Shown here: in pieces, positions 1-6,793 of the stretch
Layout of the letters: every line of letters starts with the position of its first letter
Numbering within the stretch: position 1 is the stretch's first letter
Assembly: GCA_022360535.1 (NCBI GenBank)
Contig: JAKSCP010000475.1
Span: 1 to 10,958 of the forward strand
DNA length: 10,958 nt
Direction: 5' to 3'
Origin: Pseudomonadales bacterium
Lineage (GTDB): Bacteria > Pseudomonadota > Gammaproteobacteria > Pseudomonadales > Pseudohongiellaceae
Made by a program: the position numbers and the translations under genes
The notes under the pieces: model-generated
Told to the model about the DNA's origin: nothing
What the model saw: only the letters and a program-made list of their open reading frames with translations
The model's database searches: none

Positions 1-90
1 AATCCCCCATTGGTCCCCATTCGATTGATGAGTGGCTGAGCATTGCTAAAGTGATATCCGTGTCGAATTAGAACAATTGTTGGGGCAGGG
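1..90. other. Leader region upstream of the minor-pilin operon
   Basis: No complete gene is visible here. Plus-strand frame 3 is open from the left edge to a TAG at 69-71 and could be the last 22 codons of an upstream gene (reading ...SIDEWLSIAKVISVSN); I do not recognise the family and chance openness over so short a stretch is likely. The region also holds two copies of CCCCATT (5-11 and 15-21), and a perfect 10-bp palindrome AACAATTGTT (72-81) that ends just before the G-rich ribosome binding site of fimU. Coding end and promoter region are competing readings and the sequence alone does not decide. Confidence 0.4.
25..52 (+). promoter_or_regulatory. Weak candidate promoter for the fimU operon
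   Basis: TTGATG (25-30) and TAAAGT (47-52) are separated by 16 bp and could be a poor sigma-70 type -35/-10 pair. The same stretch contains a TGGC...TTGCT arrangement (33-47) that resembles a sigma-54 -24/-12 element but has GG and GC separated by 9 rather than 10 bases. The CCCCATT repeats lie directly upstream, where an activator could bind. Both matches are imperfect, and the true promoter may lie left of the window. Confidence 0.2.
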
Positions 91-564
91 ATGAGCAAGC
101 AGGAATCGGGATTCACGATTGTCGAGTTGGTGGTGTCGTTGTTGGTGCTGGGCGTGCTGCTGGCGTTTGCTATCCCTTCTTATCAAGGGGTGATTGCCTC
201 CAATGCCTTGCGCACGTCCACTGCCGATCTGATCACTGCCTTGAATTTGGCGAAGATGCAATCGGTCAGCCTGCGCCAGCAGGTGACGGTAGCCCCTGTG
301 ACGGCTGGTGATTGGGAAAGTGGTTGGGTTGTTACCTACCCGGCAGGCAGTGAGGAAAAGAATCAGACGTTCCTGCCTGCCCAGGATGTGGCGATTACAC
401 AGACTCAGGGGGCAAACAACCCCGTATTTCGATCAGATGGCTATACCACTAACACCCCCGCAGCCTTCCAGCTATGTAACCCCAAAGCGGGAGATACCGG
501 AAGACTGATCTCTGTGTCTGTCGTAGGCCGAATCAGTAATGAGGATGTTGATTGCAACCCATGA
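91..564 (+). CDS. fimU: FimU-like minor pilin (GspH/FimT family)
   Basis: A 157-residue minor pseudopilin expected to act in the inner membrane and periplasm, where with PilV, PilW, PilX and PilE it primes pilus assembly. The leader MSKQESG ends at Gly7; cleavage before Phe8 gives the mature start FTIVE with the conserved Glu at mature position 5, followed by a hydrophobic helix to about residue 30 and a GspH-type globular domain. A Cys at about residue 129 and one at the C-terminus (CNP) probably form the closing disulfide usual for FimU. The ATG is preceded by a GGGG run with a 5-nt spacer. Being first in a pilVWX-pilY1-pilE operon supports FimU over FimT, although both belong to the same family and a second such gene lies at 6266-6784. 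Its stop overlaps the pilV start by 4 bases. Confidence 0.9.
   Translation: MSKQESGFTIVELVVSLLVLGVLLAFAIPSYQGVIASNALRTSTADLITALNLAKMQSVSLRQQVTVAPVTAGDWESGWVVTYPAGSEEKNQTFLPAQDVAITQTQGANNPVFRSDGYTTNTPAAFQLCNPKAGDTGRLISVSVVGRISNEDVDCNP
541..545 (+). promoter_or_regulatory. Ribosome binding site near the pilV start
   Basis: GAGGA lies 6 nt before a TTG at 552 and 15 nt before the ATG at 561, both in the pilV frame. The spacing would favour TTG, giving a product three residues longer, while the ATGA overlap with the fimU stop favours ATG by translational coupling. I keep the ATG, but the question is open. The mature pilin is the same either way because both starts precede the prepilin cleavage site. 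Confidence 0.4.
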
Positions 565-1085
565 AAACGATGATGAAAAGACAGCGGTTCTCCGTTCAAA
601 AAGGAATTGGTCTTGTCGAGATTCTGGTGGCATTGCTGATTCTTGCGATAGGCGTGCTGGGCTATGCCGGGTTGCAACTTGCGGCCCTCAAGGGGGCGGA
701 AGAAGCGAACAACCGTTCGCAGGCTACCTTGATAGGTCAGGATGCACTCGAACGAATCGAGTCCAATCGCGCAGAGGTCGCAACTTATCTGGATCCGGAC
801 AGTTGGCCGAATGCCACGGTAAACCCGGGAGGCGATCCAGAGACAGGGTGCCAGGCAAATGACTGCACGTCGGAACAGATGGCGACTCTGGATATTGATC
901 AATTGGCTTGGCTGGCGGGCAATCAGTTGCCAAATGGCCGCGTACGTGTGAGCCAGTGTAATGGCAATACCATGAGCTGTGTTGTGGTTAGTTGGGGCAA
1001 GATGGCGCCAGCGGACTGTTTGACGGCGGATGGCATTAATGTCGATGAGTCGGCGACGTGTGTGGTGTTGGAGGTGTCGCGGTGA
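561..1085 (+). CDS. pilV: Minor pilin PilV
   Basis: A 174-residue type IV minor pilin. The basic leader ends in ...SVQKG with Gly15 as the PilD cleavage site. The mature protein starts IGLVE, so residue 1 is Ile rather than Phe, but Glu at position 5 is kept. A hydrophobic segment with the PilV-like pattern ILVALLILAIGVLGYAGLQ follows. The C-terminal half holds several Cys (CQANDC, SQC, SC, DC, TC), consistent with disulfides in the periplasmic domain. In Pseudomonas PilV works with PilW, PilX and FimU to link PilY1 to the pilus tip. The start overlaps the fimU stop (ATGA) and the stop overlaps the pilW start (GTGA), so the three genes are probably translationally coupled. A TTG at 552 is the alternative start. 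Confidence 0.9.
   Translation: MKTMMKRQRFSVQKGIGLVEILVALLILAIGVLGYAGLQLAALKGAEEANNRSQATLIGQDALERIESNRAEVATYLDPDSWPNATVNPGGDPETGCQANDCTSEQMATLDIDQLAWLAGNQLPNGRVRVSQCNGNTMSCVVVSWGKMAPADCLTADGINVDESATCVVLEVSR
1070..1074 (+). promoter_or_regulatory. Ribosome binding site fixing the pilW GTG start
   Basis: GGAGG lies inside the end of pilV, 7 nt before the GTG at 1082. It supports that start over the in-frame GTG at 1058, which would add eight residues ahead of the short prepilin leader. Confidence 0.7.
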
Positions 1086-1810
1086 GCAGGCAGAACGGTT
1101 TCAGTCTGGTTGAGTTGATGGTCGCGCTGGTGCTGGGCTTGATTGTGTCCGCTGCAGCAATCCAGCTTTTCACAACCAACCAGAAAACATTCGTACTTCA
1201 ACAGACGGCCTCGCAGCTTCAACAGGATAGCCAGCAAATTATGCGTTTCCTGGTAAGGGATCTACGCAAGACTGGTTTGGTTTGGGACTCCGTTACTCCC
1301 ACCCAGGATATGGGGGTGCTGTTTGACGACTGGAGTGCGGAAATTACTGCTTCTGATGAGGGGGCAGACAACGATGTGCTGACGGTGGCCTATAACGGAA
1401 CGACAGATTGTGCGGGTAATGATGCCGGTGGCTGGGTTGAAGTGGCCTCTACCTACTACGTCGACGATGGCAGCCTTTATTGCAAAGGCAGCATTGATAC
1501 GGATGTGGTCGTTGAGTTGGTGCCCGGAGTCGAAAGCTTTCAGGTGCTATACGGAATCGATACCGTTGCGGATGGTGAGCTTGCGGCTAGTCGCTATGTC
1601 GATGCGGATTCTGTCCCTGCTGACACACCGGTTGTGTCGGTAAAGGTGGGACTGTTGCTCAAACGGGAAAACAACGTTCTGCCGGTCAGTGATGGTAATC
1701 GGAAGTTTCATGTCCTTGGCGAAGCCTATGATGAACCCGAAGATCGGGCGATGCGTAAGGCAATCAGTATGACCGTCAGGCTTCGCAACTTTGATTGGAA
1801 CGCCATCTAG
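1082..1810 (+). CDS. pilW: Minor pilin PilW
   Basis: A 242-residue minor pilin. With the GTG start the leader is only six residues (MSRQNG), cut before Phe7; the mature start FSLVE has Glu at position 5 and runs into a helix with the pattern LMVALVLGLIVSAAAIQLF. The next stretch is Gln-rich (about residues 28-50) and ends in ...IMRFLVRDLRKTGL, the typical PilW/GspJ-like helix that packs against partner pilins. The C-terminal domain has a DCAGND segment and ends in SMTVRLRNFDWN, matching the usual end of the family (V-x-L-R-N). In Pseudomonas PilW is part of the core minor-pilin complex carrying PilY1. The start overlaps the pilV stop as GTGA; pilX begins 16 nt downstream. Confidence 0.9.
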   Translation: MSRQNGFSLVELMVALVLGLIVSAAAIQLFTTNQKTFVLQQTASQLQQDSQQIMRFLVRDLRKTGLVWDSVTPTQDMGVLFDDWSAEITASDEGADNDVLTVAYNGTTDCAGNDAGGWVEVASTYYVDDGSLYCKGSIDTDVVVELVPGVESFQVLYGIDTVADGELAASRYVDADSVPADTPVVSVKVGLLLKRENNVLPVSDGNRKFHVLGEAYDEPEDRAMRKAISMTVRLRNFDWNAI

Positions 1811-1826
1811 GTTTAAGGAGTAGGTA

Positions 1827-2342
1827 ATGAAAAAGCAGGAAGGTGCTGCATTGCTGGTGGCACTGCTGATTCTGGTGGCAATTTCCTTGCTGGGAATTTC
1901 TGCAATGAAGACCAGTATGTTCTCGTCAAAGGTCTCAACGGGTGTGCAGGCAGATGCAATGGTATTTGAGGCAGCTGAAAGCGCGATTGTGGAGGCGTAT
2001 TCCGAGCTGGACGATATGGCATCCACAGACTTGTCCGCTTTTTTGGGTGGCGACGTGATGACTCGATGCCTGGCCGCCAGTAATCCCCGCAAGGTCGGTG
2101 TATGTGGCGCGCCGGATTACCTGGGTAATCGGGGGCTTATCAAGGCTTCGTCAACGTCTCAGGTTAACGGGTTTCAGCTGATTTCAGGTGCACAGCTGAG
2201 CTCTACCGGGAATGCCGGCACTTTTGTGGATTACCAGGTGCAAATCGTGGGAAGTAGCCGTATGGCGGCTTTCAATATTGATGATGCTCACATTCAGGAA
2301 TTGCTGAAACGTGGGATTCGACCGAGTTCGGAAATTGAGTAA
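1827..2342 (+). CDS. pilX: Minor pilin PilX
   Basis: A 171-residue protein with the PilX N-terminal pattern: MKKQEG followed by AALLVALLILVAISLLGISAM. Cleavage is expected after Gly6. Mature position 5 is Val, not Glu, which is usual for PilX and its type II secretion counterpart GspK and fits a role at or near the tip of the priming complex. The helix continues into an F-x-AAESAI segment (about residues 50-57), another family hallmark. The periplasmic part has two close Cys (TRCLAAS...VGVC) that could form a disulfide. AAGGAG lies 6 nt before the ATG. It sits between pilW and pilY1 with gaps of 16 and 17 nt. Confidence 0.88.
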   Translation: MKKQEGAALLVALLILVAISLLGISAMKTSMFSSKVSTGVQADAMVFEAAESAIVEAYSELDDMASTDLSAFLGGDVMTRCLAASNPRKVGVCGAPDYLGNRGLIKASSTSQVNGFQLISGAQLSSTGNAGTFVDYQVQIVGSSRMAAFNIDDAHIQELLKRGIRPSSEIE

Positions 2343-2359
2343 GCCAGGGGGATTGAGCA

Positions 2360-5300
2360 ATGATTAAAATGAAAAGATATGCCTCATTAATGGTTGCTGC
2401 CTTATGGCTGCCCATGCTGGGTGCTCATGCTGATGATACCGAGATTTTCTTTGCCGATGCGGATACGGAAAACGCACAAAATGCTCCGGCGGCGAATGTT
2501 TTGGTCATGTTGGATAGCTCCGGAAGTATGGCGTGGTGTGAGACGTCAGATTGTCAATCTGGAGAAGAAACGCGTATCGATATGACCAAGCGTGCTTTCA
2601 GCGACATGGTTGATGCCCTTCCCGACAGGGTCAATCTTGGTCTTGGTCGTTTCAGAAACGGAGAAGATGGGCATGTGATTTTTCCGGTCTCCGAGATGAG
2701 CGCTGGCGGTCGTGATGCCATCAAGATAGCAGTGAATGCCATTTCTCCCACGGGCGGGACGCCCACCTTTCATGCCTATAATGAAATGGCGCGCTACATG
2801 CTTGGTGAAGAAGCAAATACCGGTAACGGCTTTAGCTCCGAAGCCTGTGTGGAAGTGGATATCAACGAAAACTGCCACGACGAATACGCCAGGGATTACC
2901 AGGGGAACCTTATCTATGAGGGGCCCTGGATCAACGCGCCGAGTGTAACCAACTGCAGCAATCTTCCTGAAGAGTATCGCTACTACAATTGTCGCCAGGA
3001 TTACGGCGACTATTCGCCAACCCCGGGTGGTGGGTCAACAACCTGTAACCCCAATACGGATTATTGCGAAGTGCGGTATGAGGGCGATTATGAGGCTCTG
3101 CCAAATGGTGAGACCTGCGATGCCACCGAGGACTACTGTAATGTTACGAGCTGGAGCGCCTGGAGCTCCTGGGGTGAGCCACGTAACGGGGGGGATTACC
3201 GCTTCACTTGCCGAAACAATGAAGAAAGACGAGGGCACTGTGAACAAGAAAGTCGCAGGGTGAGCTGTGGTTTCTTCTGCTCTTACTATGAATATCGCAA
3301 GCGCACAGCTCAGTCTTTCGAGCGTCGCCCTGCGGTGTATTACGAGAGAAGTATTTCCTTCCAGGTACGGGCCCCAAAAGTGGAGCGCGTCTGTACTCAA
3401 ACCACCACCTGCACAAAAACAGCCAAAATTTATCAGGATGGTGATTATGTTTCGCCCATGGATAGTGCTAACCAGTGCGAGCGAAACTACATTGTAATGA
3501 TGACCGATGGTGAGCCTAGTGGTGACCGTGGCGTTGACGACAACCCTAATGGAGACCAGCGTCTGCCGGATTGTGGTGAATCGGATGAGAACCTGTCAGG
3601 CACAGAAAGTTATGCCTGCCAATATCGACTTGCCGGAGCACTGAACAGAGACAGTTATGAAGATCACAAGAAGGTAAAGACTTACACCGTTGGTCTTTAC
3701 ATGAATGAAAACGCATTGAACAACAACAATGTTATTTACCTTGATGACGTGGCCGAGGCGGGTGGTGGCGATACATATAATGCCGATTCAGGTAGTGCGC
3801 TTGCCAATGCCTTCATGAAAATTATTGATCTGGTGGACGAGCAGTCGCGCTCAGTGTCATCCCCGGGTGTGGCGGTAAACCAGATGAACCGTTTTGAGCA
3901 CCTTGATCAGCTTTACTACTCCATTTTCCAGCCAGCCATTAGCAGTTTCTGGGATGGAAACCTGAAAAAATATGAGCTGGTCGGTTCTGAGATTCATGGC
4001 CAGAACGGGAATGCAGTCAGCGACAATACTGGCTACTTTAGTGCGACCTCCAAGAGCTTCTGGAGTGATGAAACCGACGGCTATGACGCAACCAAGGGCG
4101 GTGCTCGTGGTGAACTGGATGCTGGTGGACACAAGCTTTTCTATAGCGATGTCGACACCCGTACCAATACTACCCTGCCAAGGATCGACTGGACCAAAAT
4201 CGATACCGACGAGGGTAAACCGAAAACCTTCTTTGGTCTCGATGCCGGTGCAAGTGATGAAACGGTTCAGGATTTTGTGTCCAAGATGAAGAACCTTTGG
4301 GCCGATCCCATGCACAGCGTTCCGGTGCTGGTGAACTATGGTGGTACCAGCGAGGATGCGGACGATCAAAACAATGTGGTCTTTGTCTCCACTAATGCGG
4401 GCATGCTGCATGCCATTGATGCTAAAGATGGTTCTGAAAAATTCACGTTCATGCCATATGAGTTCATTACTCAGGCGGACAAGTTCACCATTAATCGACC
4501 CGGTCTTCGTGATAACAAGCGTCAGCTGTACGGCCTTGATGGTAGCTGGGTCGCCTGGCGCCGGCCGGGCGCCACGGCCGGAAGTGCACCGAGTGCTGTT
4601 TACCTGTATGGCGGTATGCGTCGCGGTGGGCGCAGTTACTATGCGCTGGACGTATCCAATGTGAATGCGCCAAAGCTCAAATGGCAGATTACTGGAGGCG
4701 CTGGTGATTTTGAGCACTTGGGACAAACCTGGTCGACTCCGACGCTAACCCAGATTCCTGTTGGCGATAGCAAGGTGCCAGTGCTGGTATTTGGTGGTGG
4801 CTATAGTTCGGCGGATCATGATCGCACCAGTGATTACGATGCAGAAAATCGCAGCAGCGAAGACGAAGTGGGTAATGCGATCTACATTGTGAATGCCAAT
4901 ACCGGTGACCTGGTCTGGTCTGCCACTGGTGATACGGTTTCTGCCATGAAATGGGCCGTTCCCGGTTCCATTTCTGTCGTTGATAAAAACCTTGATGGTG
5001 TTGCCGACCACCTCTATTTCGGCGACCTGGGTGGCCAGGTGTTCCGTGTTGATATCGATCAGGATGGCGATAAGGCAATGGCAGTGCATCGCCTGGCCGA
5101 TTTTGGCGGCAACGGTGCGGATAACCGTCGTTTCTACGAAGCGCCAGCGATTACCTATGTGAAACAGGGCTTCAACGAAGTGCTGTATGTTGCCATTGGC
5201 TCTGGTTATCGTGCGCATCCGAAGGATAAAGATACTGAGGAGGCATTCTTCGTATTCCGTGACGAAAATGCATTCAGTAATCCTTCTGCGCCGGACTCTG

Positions 5301-5764
5301 TCCTGTCCACTGGGGATTTGAGTGAGATTTCCCGTACAGGCACTGAGGCCGCAGATACGTCCAAACCTGGCTGGTTCTACAAGCTGTCTATCCTTGATGG
5401 AGAGAAAGCGCTGTCATCCCCCTCGGTTATCAATGGAATCGTGCGCTTCAGTACCTACTCTCCTGTCGCCAGCACCAACCCGGACAACATTTGCGCGGTC
5501 AGTCTTGGTACATCCTTCATTCATACGATCAGTTTGATTGATGGTTCTCCAGTAACCAATAATGACGGCACCGTTGCGGACAGAAGCGAGCAATTGAAAC
5601 AGCAAACCTTGCCACCCACACCGGTCCTGTTGACCAATGAAGACGGTGAAGTGAAGGTGGTTGTGGGGACCGAGGTCGTTGGTGACGACACCCTTGGAAA
5701 CATGGGGTTACGCAAGACTCGCTGGTATCAGGCATCGCCCGACACCGCGGCTCCAGGCCCATGA
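2360..5764 (+). CDS. pilY1: Pilus tip adhesin/assembly protein PilY1
   Basis: A 1134-residue secreted protein, close to the usual PilY1 length. Residues 1-24 are a signal peptide ending GAHA. The N-terminal half is a von Willebrand A domain with metal-site motifs DSSGS (Asp52-Ser56), the Thr-rich PTGGTPT loop (130-136) and MTDGE (Asp383). Between the last two lies a Cys-rich insertion (about 150-372; 14 Cys plus Cys373) containing two C-x4-DYC units (229-236, 253-260) and a W-x-x-W-x-x-W run (265-271). The C-terminal part, from about residue 650, is the PilY1/PilC beta-propeller with a GGMRRGGRSYYALDVS segment, a calcium-loop motif DKNLDGVAD (875-883) and a second D-x-D-x-D-G-D (898-904). Known roles of the family are control of pilus extension and retraction, adhesion and surface sensing. 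A second Met at codon 4 is an alternative start; a GGGGGA sits about 7 nt before the first ATG. The stop lies 11 nt before pilE. Confidence 0.93.
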   Translation: MIKMKRYASLMVAALWLPMLGAHADDTEIFFADADTENAQNAPAANVLVMLDSSGSMAWCETSDCQSGEETRIDMTKRAFSDMVDALPDRVNLGLGRFRNGEDGHVIFPVSEMSAGGRDAIKIAVNAISPTGGTPTFHAYNEMARYMLGEEANTGNGFSSEACVEVDINENCHDEYARDYQGNLIYEGPWINAPSVTNCSNLPEEYRYYNCRQDYGDYSPTPGGGSTTCNPNTDYCEVRYEGDYEALPNGETCDATEDYCNVTSWSAWSSWGEPRNGGDYRFTCRNNEERRGHCEQESRRVSCGFFCSYYEYRKRTAQSFERRPAVYYERSISFQVRAPKVERVCTQTTTCTKTAKIYQDGDYVSPMDSANQCERNYIVMMTDGEPSGDRGVDDNPNGDQRLPDCGESDENLSGTESYACQYRLAGALNRDSYEDHKKVKTYTVGLYMNENALNNNNVIYLDDVAEAGGGDTYNADSGSALANAFMKIIDLVDEQSRSVSSPGVAVNQMNRFEHLDQLYYSIFQPAISSFWDGNLKKYELVGSEIHGQNGNAVSDNTGYFSATSKSFWSDETDGYDATKGGARGELDAGGHKLFYSDVDTRTNTTLPRIDWTKIDTDEGKPKTFFGLDAGASDETVQDFVSKMKNLWADPMHSVPVLVNYGGTSEDADDQNNVVFVSTNAGMLHAIDAKDGSEKFTFMPYEFITQADKFTINRPGLRDNKRQLYGLDGSWVAWRRPGATAGSAPSAVYLYGGMRRGGRSYYALDVSNVNAPKLKWQITGGAGDFEHLGQTWSTPTLTQIPVGDSKVPVLVFGGGYSSADHDRTSDYDAENRSSEDEVGNAIYIVNANTGDLVWSATGDTVSAMKWAVPGSISVVDKNLDGVADHLYFGDLGGQVFRVDIDQDGDKAMAVHRLADFGGNGADNRRFYEAPAITYVKQGFNEVLYVAIGSGYRAHPKDKDTEEAFFVFRDENAFSNPSAPDSVLSTGDLSEISRTGTEAADTSKPGWFYKLSILDGEKALSSPSVINGIVRFSTYSPVASTNPDNICAVSLGTSFIHTISLIDGSPVTNNDGTVADRSEQLKQQTLPPTPVLLTNEDGEVKVVVGTEVVGDDTLGNMGLRKTRWYQASPDTAAPGP

Positions 5765-5769
5765 GGAGG
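5763..5769 (+). promoter_or_regulatory. Ribosome binding site fixing the pilE start
   Basis: GAGGAGG spans the pilY1 stop and lies 6 nt before the ATG at 5776. This favours 5776 over the in-frame ATG at 5761, which overlaps the pilY1 stop as ATGA but has no such site upstream. Confidence 0.75.
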
Positions 5770-5775
5770 CATTCA

Positions 5776-6210
5776 ATGAGATTGTCGCAAATGAGTCGGT
5801 TTCAACGAGGTTTCACGCTTATTGAGCTGTTTATTGTCGTTTTGATTATCGCGGTGCTGGCGGCTGTGGCTTTTCCAAGCTACACCGCTCATGTGGAATC
5901 GAGTCGGCAGGCTGCAGTTAAGGGGCAATTGATGGATGTTGCTGCGGCCATGGAGGCGTTCCGGGCACGGAACTTCTCATATAATGGCGCAGCGGCAGAT
6001 TCGGCAATTACCTCCCGAACAGGCAATGAGTTCTACACCGTCTCTGTGAACGTGCCCGCGGGTGACCCGCAGAGTTATACACTAAAGGCGGAGCCTCTTT
6101 CCTCCAAGAATATGAACGGTACGGAAACCTTCATGATCAATGAGCAAGGGGAGACCTGCATGAAAGTGGCATCGTCTTGTACTATGTCCACTGATCCCTC
6201 CTGGAAGTAA
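5776..6210 (+). CDS. pilE: Minor pilin PilE
   Basis: A 144-residue type IV pilin-like protein. The leader MRLSQMSRFQRG ends at Gly12; the mature start FTLIE has Phe1 and Glu5, followed by a classic helix LFIVVLIIAVLAAVAFPSY and the S-R-x-A-x-x-K-x-Q-L-x-x-V/A-A-A-M-E-x-F segment of the PilE/ComP group. Near the C-terminus ETCMKVASSC gives a Cys pair, and the protein ends in DPSWK. As the last gene of the operon it corresponds to Pseudomonas PilE, the minor pilin thought to link the PilVWX/PilY1 complex to the PilA shaft. Unlike the Pseudomonas operon there is no pilY2 between pilY1 and pilE. A major pilin is a less likely reading, given the operon position. It is followed 3 nt later by a strong inverted repeat. 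Confidence 0.9.
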   Translation: MRLSQMSRFQRGFTLIELFIVVLIIAVLAAVAFPSYTAHVESSRQAAVKGQLMDVAAAMEAFRARNFSYNGAAADSAITSRTGNEFYTVSVNVPAGDPQSYTLKAEPLSSKNMNGTETFMINEQGETCMKVASSCTMSTDPSWK

Positions 6211-6213
6211 GGC

Positions 6214-6252
6214 AAGCACCACATGGTTCCATTTTCGAACCATGTGGTGTTT
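6214..6252. terminator. Bidirectional terminator between pilE and fimT
   Basis: CACCACATGGTTC (6217-6229) and GAACCATGTGGTG (6237-6249) form a perfect 13-bp stem with a 7-nt loop. The stem extends by a G-T pair and two A-T pairs (AAG before, TTT after). On the plus strand the stem is followed by a short TTT run, so intrinsic termination of the pilE operon is plausible but not textbook. On the minus strand the A-rich left flank gives CTT after the stem. It lies between two convergent genes (pilE stop 6210, fimT stop 6266), where a shared terminator is expected. Confidence 0.75.
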
Positions 6253-6265
6253 CTGCGGCCTCTCT

Positions 6266-6784
6266 CTAATTTGGACAATCGCTTACTGGCACCGTCTCGA
6301 GGCGAGTGCGTCCAATCCAATTCATCACCAGCCTTCTCGCTGCGGTTTCATTGCAGATATAGAAGCTGCCATTCTGGAAGTGACTGATTCCGTAGCGATT
6401 AAATACCAGGGCGTTACCGCGAAAGCGCTTCCAGTGTAATCGTGTGTCACCGGGTAATTTGTATTCACCGAGAATTTCGTGCTTCTCCAGTTCGTTATTG
6501 TCGTTAGCGTCCATTCCGACAATCAGGCTGCGGCTAGGCGTGAACTTTTTGCAACCACTGTCCCCTGAGCAAAGCATGCGGTGATTGTGGCTGCTCATGG
6601 CTCCTGCACGTGCTGCCAGCATGAAATTGTTGATCGCATGGGCAGCGGTGATGACCTGATATTTGGGGACCAGTTGGGTGACGATGGTATGGGAAAGCAT
6701 CATCAGAATAACCGATATCATTACTGCAATGAGTGCTTCCATGAGGGTAAAGCCGAGGTTGGCTCGGCAAATGGGGTGGGGCAT
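6266..6784 (-). CDS. fimT: FimT-like pilin (GspH/FimT family)
   Basis: A 172-residue GspH/FimT-type minor pilin. The leader MPHPICRANLG ends at Gly11; the mature start FTLME has Glu5 and leads into ALIAVMISVILMML. The soluble domain shows the expected AINNFMLAARAGAMSSHNHRMLC helix-to-strand region, a C-x5-C pair (MLCSGDSGC), and the family-typical FNRYGISHFQNGSFYIC strand with a final Cys near the end (SDCPN), likely a closing disulfide. It is distinct in sequence from fimU at 91-564, so the locus carries two members of the family, as in Pseudomonas. In P. aeruginosa fimT is reported as dispensable for normal twitching; FimT proteins of some gammaproteobacteria bind DNA during natural transformation, a role that cannot be judged here. 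It is convergent with pilE and divergent from thiO. CTCCT on the plus strand (6794-6798), AGGAG on the coding strand, lies 9 nt before the ATG. Confidence 0.85.
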   Translation of the reverse strand: MPHPICRANLGFTLMEALIAVMISVILMMLSHTIVTQLVPKYQVITAAHAINNFMLAARAGAMSSHNHRMLCSGDSGCKKFTPSRSLIVGMDANDNNELEKHEILGEYKLPGDTRLHWKRFRGNALVFNRYGISHFQNGSFYICNETAARRLVMNWIGRTRLETVPVSDCPN

Positions 6785-6793
6785 AAACCATGA

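Noticed and set aside
3857..4726. 289-codon open frame on the minus strand within pilY1
   Set aside because: It lies fully antisense to the conserved PilY1 propeller, has no recognisable domain, and is likely to come from codon bias in pilY1.
5761..5775. pilE start at 5761 overlapping the pilY1 stop
   Set aside because: The GAGGAGG site is 6 nt before the ATG at 5776, leaving the earlier ATG without a good ribosome site.
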